A stretch of DNA of 64,000 nucleotides from an uncultured Vampirovibrio sp. (GCA_910583725.1 CAJTXZ010000003.1:74720-138719); one strand, 5' to 3'. Numbered from the stretch's first letter, positions 49,690-59,013 are shown. Translations and numbers: made by a program. The notes: generated by a model not told the origin, from the letters alone.

Positions 49690-50503
49690 ATATAAATTTC
49701 CTCACTCTGTAATCTAAAACTTTTTTTATCATAAAATTTAAAATACACCTTGGAATAAATCTTGAAAACGAAGCAAAATAGGCATCTTTGCCAACCAAAT
49801 ATGAATGTTTTGGCCTTCCTTCAAATATCGCCCTAAAAATTACTTTTGCAACATCCTTGGGGCAAATACCCTTATTTGCATTTGCTTTTGCATTCTCTAA
49901 AAGAAATTGTCCCGTTTTTTCATATTCGCCGTCAAATCTTTTAAAGTTTTCTTTGTTAATATCTATACAATACTGCCAAAATTTTGTTTTCACAACACCG
50001 GGCTTTATAGATACAGTCCTTATCCCGGTCTCTATTTCAAACGCATTTAATAAAATATCTGCCGCAGCCTTAGAAGCACAATATGGCGAAATAAAAGGAA
50101 ATATTCCAAAGGCAGCCATTGAAGATACATTTATAACCCTTGAATCTTTGTTAAGATATGGATAAATAAAAGACAGGAGTCTTGAAAGCCCAACAACCGA
50201 AACATCAAGCTGGTGCGCTAAATCATCAGCTTTTATGTTTGAGACAGGAGAAGTTATTGCAATACCGGCAAAATTAACAACAGCATCAAACTTAACATTT
50301 TGAATTCCTTTTTTTATTTTTAAGAAAGATTCATCATCACAAATATCAAGGATAACGGGTGTAAAATTTTTGCCCGCTAAAGGAAGATTTCTTCTGTAAG
50401 ATGCATAAATATGCACATCTTTAGCAATTTTGTTCTTCAATAATATATCAATAAGAGCTTTTGCAATATCAGAATTTGCTCCAGTTATCAGTATATTCTT
50501 CAT
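49676..50503 (-). CDS. Short-chain dehydrogenase/reductase
   Basis: A 275-aa SDR. The N-terminal dinucleotide fold has ILITGANSDIAKALIDIL (a TGxxxxI variant of TGxxxGIG, lacking the third glycine). VNFAGIA is the NAG motif variant, the catalytic Ser is in VINVSSMAAFG, and Tyr-x3-Lys is YCASK. The C-terminal ~60 residues form a hydrophobic/basic tail. The first gene of a two-gene unit with the radical SAM protein, which suggests they act on the same substrate, perhaps a lipid or surface sugar. Confidence 0.85.
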   Translation of the reverse strand: MKNILITGANSDIAKALIDILLKNKIAKDVHIYASYRRNLPLAGKNFTPVILDICDDESFLKIKKGIQNVKFDAVVNFAGIAITSPVSNIKADDLAHQLDVSVVGLSRLLSFIYPYLNKDSRVINVSSMAAFGIFPFISPYCASKAAADILLNAFEIETGIRTVSIKPGVVKTKFWQYCIDINKENFKRFDGEYEKTGQFLLENAKANANKGICPKDVAKVIFRAIFEGRPKHSYLVGKDAYFASFSRFIPRCILNFMIKKVLDYRVRKFIYGKR

Positions 50504-50551
50504 AAGTATTATTTAACCCTAAAATTTAATTTTTGTCCTGCTTTTTACAAT

Positions 50552-50581
50552 TTGACACACAAGCAGTAAATATGGTAAAGA
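50552..50581 (+). promoter_or_regulatory. Promoter of the pfkB-csaB-his run
   Basis: TTGACA (50552-50557), an 18-bp spacer and TAAAGA (50576-50581) precede the ATG at 50589 by 7 nt, and no clear ribosome binding site is present, so the first mRNA could be leaderless. The -35 is a consensus match and the -10 is poor. Confidence 0.4.
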
Positions 50582-50588
50582 TAAAGAT

Positions 50589-51536
50589 ATGAATGAAACC
50601 TTAGACATAATCACAATTGGAGAAGGCTTAATAGAATTGTCAACATCAACATCGCTAAAAAACAGCAGTTGTTTTGATAAATATTATGGCGGCGATACGC
50701 TTGTTAGTGCCATTTCCGCCCTAAGAAGCGGCTCATCTGTTGGATATATAACAAAAGTTGCAAATGACAGTTTTGGTGAATACTTGCTTGATGCTTGGCA
50801 GTCTGAAGGTCTTGATTCAAGCCAGGTAAAGCTAACCAAAGGCCAAAATGGCGTGTATTTTGTTGGAAATAACTATGACAATAAAGAAAACCCAAGAGAA
50901 TACCGTTATTACAGACAAAAAACAGCAGCCAGCACACTTTCTGCAGACGATATCAATTTTGACTATATCAAAAAAGCAAAATCAGTCTATGCCACAGGTT
51001 TTGTGCAAAGTCTTTCCCTAAACACAAAAGAAGCAGTGAGCGAAGTTTTTAAATTCGCAAAACAAAATGACATTTTAACAGCTTATGACCCAAATTGCCA
51101 AAAAAACATCTCAGAAAAAGATGAAATGCTTGAAAATTTCAATCTTATCAGTGATTATATTGATATAATATTTATAGAATCAAAAGATGCGGAATTATTA
51201 TTTGAAACAAAAAGCACAGATATGCTGATAACAAAATTATCAGATTTAGCTATTAAAATGGTTGTCGTAAAAGACAAAGAAAACGGAATCACAATATATG
51301 ACAATAACGATACAACAAATGTTCCGGCCCTTGATTTTCAAATGATTGATGCAACCGGTGTTTCAAATGCGTTTAACGGTGCATTTTTAAGCAGATATTT
51401 AGATGGTCTTTCAGCACAAAATGCGGCAAAATATGCGTGCGCTTTGTGCATGCTTCAAATGCAGAATATAGGAGCAGTAAAATCCATACCATATAAAAAG
51501 GAAGTAGAAGAGTATTGCGGTAAAATTTATGAGTAA
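50589..51536 (+). CDS. PfkB-family sugar kinase homologue, catalytic motif altered
   Basis: A 315-aa protein of the ribokinase/PfkB fold: IITIGEGLIEL start, YYGGDTLVSAISALRSGSSV (substrate loop), AYDPNCQKNI (motif I region) and IFIESKDAELLF. The second PfkB signature should read D-T-x-GAGD-x-F. Here it is DATGVSNAFNGAF, so the catalytic Asp is Asn and the anion hole GAG is GVS. The protein therefore probably does not phosphorylate a sugar, or does so by a different geometry. It overlaps the csaB-like gene by 8 nt (ATGAGTAA). Confidence 0.8.
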   Translation: MNETLDIITIGEGLIELSTSTSLKNSSCFDKYYGGDTLVSAISALRSGSSVGYITKVANDSFGEYLLDAWQSEGLDSSQVKLTKGQNGVYFVGNNYDNKENPREYRYYRQKTAASTLSADDINFDYIKKAKSVYATGFVQSLSLNTKEAVSEVFKFAKQNDILTAYDPNCQKNISEKDEMLENFNLISDYIDIIFIESKDAELLFETKSTDMLITKLSDLAIKMVVVKDKENGITIYDNNDTTNVPALDFQMIDATGVSNAFNGAFLSRYLDGLSAQNAAKYACALCMLQMQNIGAVKSIPYKKEVEEYCGKIYE

Positions 51537-52548
51537 AAGAGTATTAATTTCAGGTTACATTGGTTTTCAAAATTTTGGCGATGATGCCATTTTAAGTTTG
51601 CTTGTTAAATATTTAAAACGCCAGAACTGTACAGTAACTGCATTTTCATCCGACCCCGAGGGTACAAAGAAAATGTTTAACATAAATGCATTAAATTATA
51701 TGAATTTACTTCACATTATCTGGGGTATATTTGACACAAATGTTTTAATAAGCGGCGGGGGAAGTCTAATTCAAAACGGAACCGGAAATTTGAGCCTGCT
51801 TTATTATCTTTTTATAATTGCACTCGCAAAAATCTTTGGAAAAAAGGTAATCATTTTTGCACAGGGAATAGGCCCGGTTTACGGTAAGGGCTTCCAGTGG
51901 CTTGCAAAAATGGTACTCAAAGGCTGCGATTTAATACTCGTTAGAGATATATTCTCCCAAAGGATATTAAAAAAATGGGGAATCTCATCAAGATATGTAA
52001 TAGACCCTGTTTGGGACCTAAAATGTCCTCAAAGAGATTATCAAGGCTGTGTTGGCGTACAGTTGAGAAATTACAGATTCCTCCATCCTACCCTTATGAG
52101 AGAGCTTGCTAAATATATTGGCATATACTTTGGAGACAGAAAAGTTAAAATTTTCTCTTTCCAAAATTCCCAAGATTCAAATCTGGCATACCAATTTGAG
52201 TATTGGATGAAAACCCAAGCTTCGGGCGTCGAAACGGAAGTAATTGTTCCCAAGTCTCACAGGCACCTTATGGAAGAATTTTCACACCTTGAATATCTGT
52301 TTGCAATGAGATATCATGCAGTTCTTCTCGGCATTAAGATGGGAATAAAAGTTCTCCCTATTTCATATGATGTAAAGGTAAAAAATCTTGCAGATGAATT
52401 CAATCTCCCATACATTGAAGCCTGCGAAGAAAGTGATTACTACTCATATATAAGAGACCTAAAATCTTCATACCATGAAGATGAATACTTTGAGAGAAGA
52501 AGGGAAGAAACCTTTAACTGGGAAGTATTAAACCGCTACATAAAATAA
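51529..52548 (+). CDS. Polysaccharide pyruvyl transferase (CsaB-like)
   Basis: A 339-aa protein. The N-terminus GYIGFQNFGDDAILSLLVKY and LISGGGSLIQNGTGNLSLLY are hallmarks of CsaB/WcaK pyruvyl transferases, which attach pyruvate as a ketal to wall polysaccharides. FAQGIGPVYGKGFQWLAKMV and LILVRDIFSQRIL follow. The C-terminal half includes YLFAMRYHAVLLGIKMGIKV, the second Rossmann-like domain. In CsaB systems the pyruvylated sugars bind SLH-domain proteins. No SLH gene is visible here. It starts inside the PfkB-like gene end. Confidence 0.88.
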   Translation: MSKRVLISGYIGFQNFGDDAILSLLVKYLKRQNCTVTAFSSDPEGTKKMFNINALNYMNLLHIIWGIFDTNVLISGGGSLIQNGTGNLSLLYYLFIIALAKIFGKKVIIFAQGIGPVYGKGFQWLAKMVLKGCDLILVRDIFSQRILKKWGISSRYVIDPVWDLKCPQRDYQGCVGVQLRNYRFLHPTLMRELAKYIGIYFGDRKVKIFSFQNSQDSNLAYQFEYWMKTQASGVETEVIVPKSHRHLMEEFSHLEYLFAMRYHAVLLGIKMGIKVLPISYDVKVKNLADEFNLPYIEACEESDYYSYIRDLKSSYHEDEYFERRREETFNWEVLNRYIK

Positions 52549-52562
52549 AAAGGAAACAATAA

Positions 52563-53795
52563 ATGATTATCCCAAGCATTGACCTTATGGACGGAAAAGC
52601 AGTTCAATTAAGGCAAGGAAAAGAAAAAGTATTAGAAAAAGAAAACGTTATAGAACTTGCAAAATATTATGCCAGATTCGGCGAAATTGCAGTAATAGAC
52701 CTTGATGCCGCCATGAATACAGGTAAAGACAACGAAGAAATAATAAGTAAAATCTGTAAAATTGCAGACTGCAGAGTAGGCGGAGGCATACGAACAATAG
52801 AAAAAGCCAAAAGAATACTGGCTTACGGCGCTAAAAAAATAATCATAGGCACAGCCGCAGACGAAAGCTTTCTATCCAAACTGCCAAAAGACAGAATCAT
52901 CCTTGCAATAGATTCAAGAAACGGCAAAATAACCGTTGACGGTTGGCAGACAGATACGGAAGTATCCACACAAACACAGGTTCAGAGATTTGGCGATTTT
53001 TGCTCCGGCTTTTTATATACAATTGTTGAAAAAGAAGGCATGCTGCAAGGCACAAACCTTGATGCCTTTAAGGTAATAAGAAATATTACAAATAAACCGA
53101 TTGTTGCAGCAGGAGGAATTACAACCATTGAAGAAATTCAGGCGCTTGAAAAAATGGATATATCCTGCCAATTAGGCATGTCAATCTATACGGGCAAAAT
53201 AAACCTTGAAGAAGCATTCACAGCCTGCCTTGATTTTGATAAGTCAACAGATGGCTTAATTCCAACCATAGTGCAGGATAAAGACACAAAACAGGTTTTA
53301 ATGCTCGCATATTCAAACAAAGAATCTGTAATAAAATCTCTAACGACGGGCAAGGCAACATACTACAGCCGCTCCAGAAAAGAACTTTGGACAAAAGGCG
53401 AAACATCAGGTAACACCCAGGAATTGATCAGTGCAAAGTTTGACTGCGACAAAGATACAATTTTATACAAGGTTCACCAAAAAGGAAATGCCTGCCACCT
53501 GAATAGATACAGCTGTTTTGAGGATAAGGATTTTTCAATTAGCGAACTTTATGATTTAATCCTTGAACGTAAAGAAAAAATGCCTGAAAATTCTTATACT
53601 ACAAAGCTTTTCAAGAATAAATTTTACTTAAAGAGAAAAATTATGGAAGAGGCTTTTGAAACAGTTAATTTTGAAGAAGGCGACGGCCTAGGGTGGGAAG
53701 CAGCTGATTTAATATACCACCTTCTGGTGTTTATGGCACAAAACAACGTTACGCCAAATGATATCCTAAATAATCTGGCTTCAAGAACAAAATAA
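52563..53795 (+). CDS. hisA: HisA-HisI-HisE triple fusion
   Basis: A 410-aa three-domain histidine enzyme. Residues ~1-222 are HisA (IPSIDLMDGKAVQLRQGKEK; catalytic Asp in SIDL and in ILAIDSRNGKITVDGW; GGIRTIEKAKRIL). About 226-325 are HisI, phosphoribosyl-AMP cyclohydrolase (VLMLAYSNKES, ATYYSRSRKELWTKGETSGN, metal ligands in FDCDKDT and NACH). About 330-410 are HisE, phosphoribosyl-ATP pyrophosphatase (KRKIMEEAFETV, EAADLIYHLLVFM). HisIE fusions are common, but adding HisA is unusual. AAAGGAAAC precedes the ATG; hisD follows 9 nt downstream. Confidence 0.93.
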   Translation: MIIPSIDLMDGKAVQLRQGKEKVLEKENVIELAKYYARFGEIAVIDLDAAMNTGKDNEEIISKICKIADCRVGGGIRTIEKAKRILAYGAKKIIIGTAADESFLSKLPKDRIILAIDSRNGKITVDGWQTDTEVSTQTQVQRFGDFCSGFLYTIVEKEGMLQGTNLDAFKVIRNITNKPIVAAGGITTIEEIQALEKMDISCQLGMSIYTGKINLEEAFTACLDFDKSTDGLIPTIVQDKDTKQVLMLAYSNKESVIKSLTTGKATYYSRSRKELWTKGETSGNTQELISAKFDCDKDTILYKVHQKGNACHLNRYSCFEDKDFSISELYDLILERKEKMPENSYTTKLFKNKFYLKRKIMEEAFETVNFEEGDGLGWEAADLIYHLLVFMAQNNVTPNDILNNLASRTK

Positions 53796-53804
53796 AAGGT
53801 AAAA

Positions 53805-55070
53805 ATGAGAATCTATACAAAAGAAGATTTTAAAAACAAAGAGTTTAAGGACAGTTTTTTTTCGCAAATTGAGTTTGAAAAGCTTGATAATACAGCCCAA
53901 ATCATTGAAGATGTCAAGCAAAACAAAGACACCGCCCTCATTAAATACGCAGAAAAATTTAATGACGGCAATTTTATCTCAGCAAGCGATTTTATTGTAG
54001 ATGAAAATGAAATCGAACAAGCTTATAAAAATACTGATAAGGCTGTAATTGATGCTATAAAAGAAGCTCACAAAAACGTTTCAGAATTTGCAAAAAAACA
54101 ACTTGACTGCATAAAAAATCTGGAATTAAACGTCGAAAATTCAATTCTCGGTCATAAAATTGTTCCCCTGGAGCGCGTTTTATGTTATGTGCCTGGCGGA
54201 AATTACCCGCTTCCAAGCTCTGCCGTTATGACAGTGACTCCGGCAAAAATTGCAGGTGTTAAAAATATCTGTCTCACATCCCCAAGGATAAAACCCCAAA
54301 CAATAGTGGCAGCCCACATTTCAGGCGCCGATAAAATATATAAATTAGGCGGTGCTCAGGCTATATCTGCATTTGCTTATGGTACAGAGACTATAACACC
54401 TGTTGATAAAATTGTAGGCCCCGGCAACAAATATGTAACATACGCAAAAAAATATGTTTACGGCACCTGCGATATTGATTTTCTTGCAGGGCCATCAGAA
54501 GTATTAATTGTTGCAGATAATAGCGCCAATCCAAACCTCATAAGCGCTGATATGCTTGCCCAATCAGAACATGATAAAGACGCCAGAAGCTATCTTATAA
54601 CAACAGACAAATACCTCGCGCTCAATGTACAAAATTCAGCAATAGAACAGCTTAAAACCCTCTCCACAAAAGAAATAGCACAAACCGCATTTGAAAAATC
54701 AGCTTGTATTATCGTTGATTCAATTGATGAAGCAGCAGATATTGCCAATTTAAGAGCACCTGAGCACCTTGAATTAATGTTTAAAGACGCCAATAAACAA
54801 ATGGATAAATTTTATAATTACGGTTCATTATTCATTGGCGAAAATTGTGCTGAGGTATTTGGCGACTACTGCTCCGGCACAAACCACGTGCTTCCAACAA
54901 ATAAAGCCGCAAGATACACAGGCGGCTTGAGCGTTTTTGATTTTATAAAAATCTTAACCTACCAAAACATTGATAAAAATTATGCAAAAAACTTGGCAAA
55001 AACAGCCTCAAATCTTGCAGAAGCAGAAGGATTATCAGCACACAAACTTGCCTCTGACTTAAGAAAATAG
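53805..55070 (+). CDS. hisD: Histidinol dehydrogenase
   Basis: A 421-aa NAD-dependent enzyme that oxidises histidinol to histidine in two steps. Seen: VPLERVLCYVPGGNYPLPSS, LGGAQAISAFAYGTETITPV, KIVGPGNKYVTYAKKYVYGT, the zinc-site motif LAQSEHDKDA (Gln/His), catalytic Glu-His in RAPEHLELM, and CSGTNHVLPT. Full length. AAAGGTAAAA precedes the ATG. It sits directly behind the hisA-I-E gene, so the cluster encodes four histidine steps here; the other his genes are elsewhere. Confidence 0.96.
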   Translation: MRIYTKEDFKNKEFKDSFFSQIEFEKLDNTAQIIEDVKQNKDTALIKYAEKFNDGNFISASDFIVDENEIEQAYKNTDKAVIDAIKEAHKNVSEFAKKQLDCIKNLELNVENSILGHKIVPLERVLCYVPGGNYPLPSSAVMTVTPAKIAGVKNICLTSPRIKPQTIVAAHISGADKIYKLGGAQAISAFAYGTETITPVDKIVGPGNKYVTYAKKYVYGTCDIDFLAGPSEVLIVADNSANPNLISADMLAQSEHDKDARSYLITTDKYLALNVQNSAIEQLKTLSTKEIAQTAFEKSACIIVDSIDEAADIANLRAPEHLELMFKDANKQMDKFYNYGSLFIGENCAEVFGDYCSGTNHVLPTNKAARYTGGLSVFDFIKILTYQNIDKNYAKNLAKTASNLAEAEGLSAHKLASDLRK

Positions 55071-55156
55071 GATATTTTTTACAAAATAGGCCACAAAAGG
55101 CAGAAAAAACATGCCTTACAAAAAACTCCTAAAATATTGATTTAAGGAAAAATTTA

Positions 55157-55831
55157 ATGAAACTAAGACTTAAATTTTTAAATAAAGACAGACAAACAAA
55201 GCTTTTTGCTCTCATTGTCACGATAATCTTCAACATAAAAAAATATTTTTACAATTGTAAAGTAATAAACTACCCGAAAAAATCAAACTGCCTCTTTGCA
55301 ATGTGGCACTCCAGACAATGCGGAGTTTACGGAATTCCGGAAAGAGAAAAACTCCACTGCCTGATTAGCCGCTCAAAAGATGGCGACATTATAGCAAAAG
55401 CTGCAGAATCCCTTGGCATAAAAACAGTAAGAGGTTCTCAAAGAAAGGGCGGCACACAAGCTTCCCTTGAAATATTAGATGTCTTAAAAGCTGGAAACAA
55501 CGTAGCTATCACAATAGACGGCCCCCTTGGCCCAAAAGAAGTTGTAAAAAAAGGCATTGTAGAAATTGCGAAAATTTCGGGCGTGCCAATAGTGCCTCTT
55601 GCCTGGAATAACCCGACAAAAGGCTTTATAAAGCTAAAAACCTGGGATGAATTCAGATTCCCCCTATTCTGTATAAAATCCTGTCTTCTGTGCGGAAACC
55701 CGATATACGTTGATAAAGACGCAAGCGATGATGATATAGAAAAAATAAGAAAGCAAATTGAGGATGACCTTAAGATGCTTCATTCAGAAGTAAACAAAAA
55801 CTTTTACGAATACTTTAATAATAGCAAATAA
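55157..55831 (+). CDS. DUF374 lysophospholipid acyltransferase-like protein
   Basis: A 224-aa protein with one N-terminal hydrophobic stretch. It has LFAMWHSRQCGVYGI (the WHxR/Q motif of DUF374, corresponding to the HX4D box), GSQRKGGTQASLEILDVLKA and VAITIDGPLGPKEVVKKGIV. These match the DUF374 family related to lipid A/LPLAT acyltransferases. It would acylate a lysophospholipid or lipid A-type acceptor at the inner membrane. AAGGAAAAATTTA precedes the ATG. It ends the plus-strand his run, 86 nt after hisD. Confidence 0.88.
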   Translation: MKLRLKFLNKDRQTKLFALIVTIIFNIKKYFYNCKVINYPKKSNCLFAMWHSRQCGVYGIPEREKLHCLISRSKDGDIIAKAAESLGIKTVRGSQRKGGTQASLEILDVLKAGNNVAITIDGPLGPKEVVKKGIVEIAKISGVPIVPLAWNNPTKGFIKLKTWDEFRFPLFCIKSCLLCGNPIYVDKDASDDDIEKIRKQIEDDLKMLHSEVNKNFYEYFNNSK

Positions 55832-55879
55832 TTTTTTTCACAGGTTTTATATATAAAAAACAATCATGAACACACCAAT

Positions 55880-56993
55880 ATGCGCATATATAACCTGCAA
55901 GCATTTACACCATATAAGCAAAATCTCCTGCTAAATAAGACCTATACAAGACAGGAAAAATCAGAATGCAAACAAAAACTTTCCGCACCCGAAGAAAACC
56001 CAGTCTTATATTCTAACAAACACTTGCAGGCACATTATTTAACAAATGCCTTAAATTTTAGAGGAAATTACAGAATTTCTTCTAAACAGTTTCCTTTTGC
56101 AGAGCTTCAAGGACAAATTCATTGCCCATGTTGCGGAGAAATAATGCGCGATTCAGATACAACAGCAAAAAAATTTTTAGCCCAAACAATTGCCTCAAAA
56201 AAAAGGAAAAGACTTATCTAAGATTCTTAGAAAAAATTTAAATGAATTTCAGCCCCTAAAACGCACATTGGCCATTGAACTTGCAGATGCCGCCGTAGAA
56301 TATCCGGACAAAAGCTTCATAAAACTTTTTAGGACAATTTCAACAAAGTACACTAACTCCCTAAAAGAAAAACAAAGAAAAGTAATAAATGGCCTGACAG
56401 ATGAGTTTTCAAACTTAAGTATTGCTGAAAAAAAGGCAATTAAGTGGTGGCAAAAACAACAAATAGAAATTATTAATGCAAGACTCTCTAACGGTGTTTT
56501 TTCAAACAGAAGATTTCAAAATTCATTCGAAAATTTCGCAGACAAACACGGCATTCAAATTGACAAAATAGCAATTGAGCAATATTTTAACCGTATGCCA
56601 AACTCCAAAAACGATACGGATGCCTTTGTATACAAATATAAATCAAGACCCGCAGACCAAATAATATATGCAATGCAAAAAGATTCAAGTCCCACAATTG
56701 AACATATACGCGAATTCAGCATATATAAAAGTAATAATCAGGGAAATCTTATGGCAATGTGTAAAGATTGTAACGAAACAAGAGGAATTCTGCCATATGA
56801 TAAATTTATCGAAATGCGCCCCGAGATGAAGAGGAATATTTATAAATATTTTGAAGATTGTGAAAAAATCTTAAGAACCGATACCCTTAGCTCGGATGAT
56901 AAAAAATATTTTAAACACTACATTTCTAAAATCAGAAAAACACTTTTTGAAGTTACAAAAGGCGCCCTTAAACAAAATAAAAAATCATCATAA
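55880..56993 (+). pseudogene. HNH endonuclease-like gene split by a frameshift at an A8 tract
   Basis: The first frame (55880, 113 aa) carries a zinc-like motif HCPCCGEIM near residue 92 and stops just after an eight-A tract (56197-56204). The second frame, in phase +1, continues to 56993 and contains TIEHIREF and NLMAMCKDCNETRG, the His, Asn and Cys of an HNH/GIY-type nuclease site. Removing one A joins the frames as ...QTIASKKGKDLSKILRKN..., giving one ~370-aa protein. The cause could be a real mutation, phase variation, transcriptional slippage, or a sequencing error. The 3' end overlaps acsC-like by 6 bp, convergent. Confidence 0.75.
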
Positions 56994-58145
56994 GGATATT
57001 TTTTTTACAAACTCCGGAATCTTATACGCTTCAACAGTTCCTGGAATAATCTCCCAATCAGGAAGTGCCTCTTCTAATTCCTCCTTTAAATCAGAAAGAA
57101 GCCCTGGAATTATTATTCTTTTATTCTTAACCTTGTTAAGAACACTATTTGCACTAACCACGCGGGAAGCAATTTCTGCCGTAATTTTCTGGGCAGACCA
57201 TGCCGTTAAAACGCTCATACCGTCTGAGGGCGTTATAACAAGGTAAGCGCCTTTATTTAAATTTGAAATCTCATTTGCAACAGCAAAATAGCTAAGGGCA
57301 AAATTAGTCGTCAAAAATACATATGAATCTTCATCCGGATTGTTGAATTCATACACCTTTGACTCAACCTGCAAAGGCATTTCAGGGTCAGTAAATATAT
57401 TCTGTCTTAAAATACACAAGGTGGTAAACAACGCCTCGTCAAAAACATCAAAAATCAACAATGATGCGTATTTGCACACAAAAGCGCTTGCCATAGCACA
57501 AAGTACGGGAATATCTTTATCAGAAAGATGCACAAAAACAGGCTTGCTGAAATCTTCATCCCGCTCTAATATTGCCTTTCGCCTAATAAATTCAAGAGTT
57601 TTCACCGTATCAGGATAATTTTCAGAAGAAACTTCATTAAGTTTTGTTAATTCGCCAGCCTCGATAAAATTCAAACCGAAGCTGATAATTTTTTCCTTGG
57701 CTTCATTAGAATATTTTTTTAAGCAAACTCCATCCACAAGAAATTTTTCACCAATATGTTGAACAGCAAAACCACTAAGCCTCTTTAAATCAGCCTCAAA
57801 ATTTTCATCCTCATAATCAAGCATAACCAAAAAAGGCGGAGGATTTAAAAAAGTTTTCTCATGACGATACATCACTTTTTCGCCGCCAACGGTTAAATTA
57901 CGGCAGGAACCGTTTATTGTAACCGCCTCCTGCTGAACTTTCCTTGAATGCGACAATTTAGAAGCAAGCTCGTCTGGAACATAAGGGCATTTTTGAACAT
58001 CAATTTCATTCTTTGATAACTTGACTGCAAACATCATACACCCGCTGCAGCCGCACTTTTTACAGTTTGCATTTTCTGTTTTCTTAGCAGCAGGAAGCAT
58101 CTTAAAAATATCCATTGTGCCAAAATTCGTCTTTATTTCAGACAT
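56988..58145 (-). CDS. Corrinoid iron-sulfur protein large subunit (AcsC/CdhE-like)
   Basis: A 385-aa protein. The N-terminus has a [4Fe-4S] motif of exact CODH/ACS gamma form, CX2CX4CX16C: Cys28, Cys31, Cys36 and Cys53 (NCKKCGCSGCMMFA... KCPYVP), after DIFKMLPAAKK. The middle is a TIM barrel-like region. The C-terminus has ITPSDGMSVLTAWSAQKITA, matching the cobalamin-binding segment of AcsC (TDSxGxSVLTAWAAGKFTA). It carries a methyl group on a corrinoid. The 385 aa is shorter than classical AcsC (~445). It overlaps the next gene, acsD-like, by 13 nt. No CO dehydrogenase or acetyl-CoA synthase gene is in the window. Confidence 0.85.
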   Translation of the reverse strand: MSEIKTNFGTMDIFKMLPAAKKTENANCKKCGCSGCMMFAVKLSKNEIDVQKCPYVPDELASKLSHSRKVQQEAVTINGSCRNLTVGGEKVMYRHEKTFLNPPPFLVMLDYEDENFEADLKRLSGFAVQHIGEKFLVDGVCLKKYSNEAKEKIISFGLNFIEAGELTKLNEVSSENYPDTVKTLEFIRRKAILERDEDFSKPVFVHLSDKDIPVLCAMASAFVCKYASLLIFDVFDEALFTTLCILRQNIFTDPEMPLQVESKVYEFNNPDEDSYVFLTTNFALSYFAVANEISNLNKGAYLVITPSDGMSVLTAWSAQKITAEIASRVVSANSVLNKVKNKRIIIPGLLSDLKEELEEALPDWEIIPGTVEAYKIPEFVKKISL

Positions 58146-59011
58146 TCGGTCTCCTTTATCTGCTTTAAATATAAAGGCGCAATCGTTTCAATGGTTTTAG
58201 GATTCCACACAACTGCAATATCAGCCCCTGCTGATATTAAAGCCATAGTTGTCGCAATTTCAACAGAATAAGCCCTGACATCAAGACTTCCCCTTGTATC
58301 CTTAAAATCGTCACTCTTGGATTCTTTCGACTTAAAACTCTCTTCCCCGGAAAAAACTATTACAGGCGGATTTAAAACCTTATCGCCCTCAGCCCTTGCA
58401 ATGCAAAGCCTTTCAATAATACTATACCCGTAATCAAGCCCCATACCAACACATCCCGTATCGGTATCCATAATAATATTTTGAGGTTTTATCCCTAAAT
58501 CCATACACAAAACATTAAGTTCTTTTGTAAGGGTAATATCAATAGGCGCCCTCAAAACAAGCCTGATGTCATCCTTATATTCAGATTCCAAGATAGAATT
58601 TACAATCGTAACATAATTTAAATCCTGCGCAAAAGCAATGATAGCAGGCTTTTTAATTTCTTTAACAAGCCTTGGAATTAAATTATTATCTAAATCTTTT
58701 TGCCCGGAACCCCTTATTATCATTGGCATTTTGGATTTTTTTTGAAGCTCAATAAAAAGTTTCACACTCTCTTCAATTTCAAAAGACTCATCTATGTTAA
58801 AGTAAACTGAAATATACTCTGCACCTGAGTTCAAAGCTCTATTCTGAGCCTTATCAAACCAAAGAATAGTATCAAAAACAACATCCGCACCCCAATAATC
58901 AGCCAAAGGTTTTGGAAAGTTTTCCTTAATCTTTGTTAATATTTCAAGCGCAAAAACAGGAGCCTTTGTTGTATCAGAGATAAGATTTTTATCGGAACAT
59001 ATTATACCCAA
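58133..59011 (-). CDS. Corrinoid iron-sulfur protein small subunit (AcsD/CdhD-like)
   Basis: A 292-aa protein, first of the two-gene unit. It fits the CdhD/AcsD TIM-barrel family: FALEILTKIKENFPKPLADY, VIVFSGEESF, IIMDTDTGCVGMGLDYGYSI, ERLCIARAEGDKVLNPPVIV and AVVWNPKTIETI. The small subunit pairs with the large corrinoid subunit to form the CFeSP heterodimer. Together with the following gene it encodes a methyl carrier. It is 2 nt from the end of ftsH, so the unit may be transcribed with ftsH. Confidence 0.82.
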   Translation of the reverse strand: MGIICSDKNLISDTTKAPVFALEILTKIKENFPKPLADYWGADVVFDTILWFDKAQNRALNSGAEYISVYFNIDESFEIEESVKLFIELQKKSKMPMIIRGSGQKDLDNNLIPRLVKEIKKPAIIAFAQDLNYVTIVNSILESEYKDDIRLVLRAPIDITLTKELNVLCMDLGIKPQNIIMDTDTGCVGMGLDYGYSIIERLCIARAEGDKVLNPPVIVFSGEESFKSKESKSDDFKDTRGSLDVRAYSVEIATTMALISAGADIAVVWNPKTIETIAPLYLKQIKETECLK

Positions 59012-59013
59012 GG

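Noticed and set aside
55880..56993. Two separate adjacent genes instead of one broken gene
   Set aside because: The second frame lacks a convincing start (TTG, no ribosome binding site) and joins smoothly to the first when one A of the A8 tract is removed.
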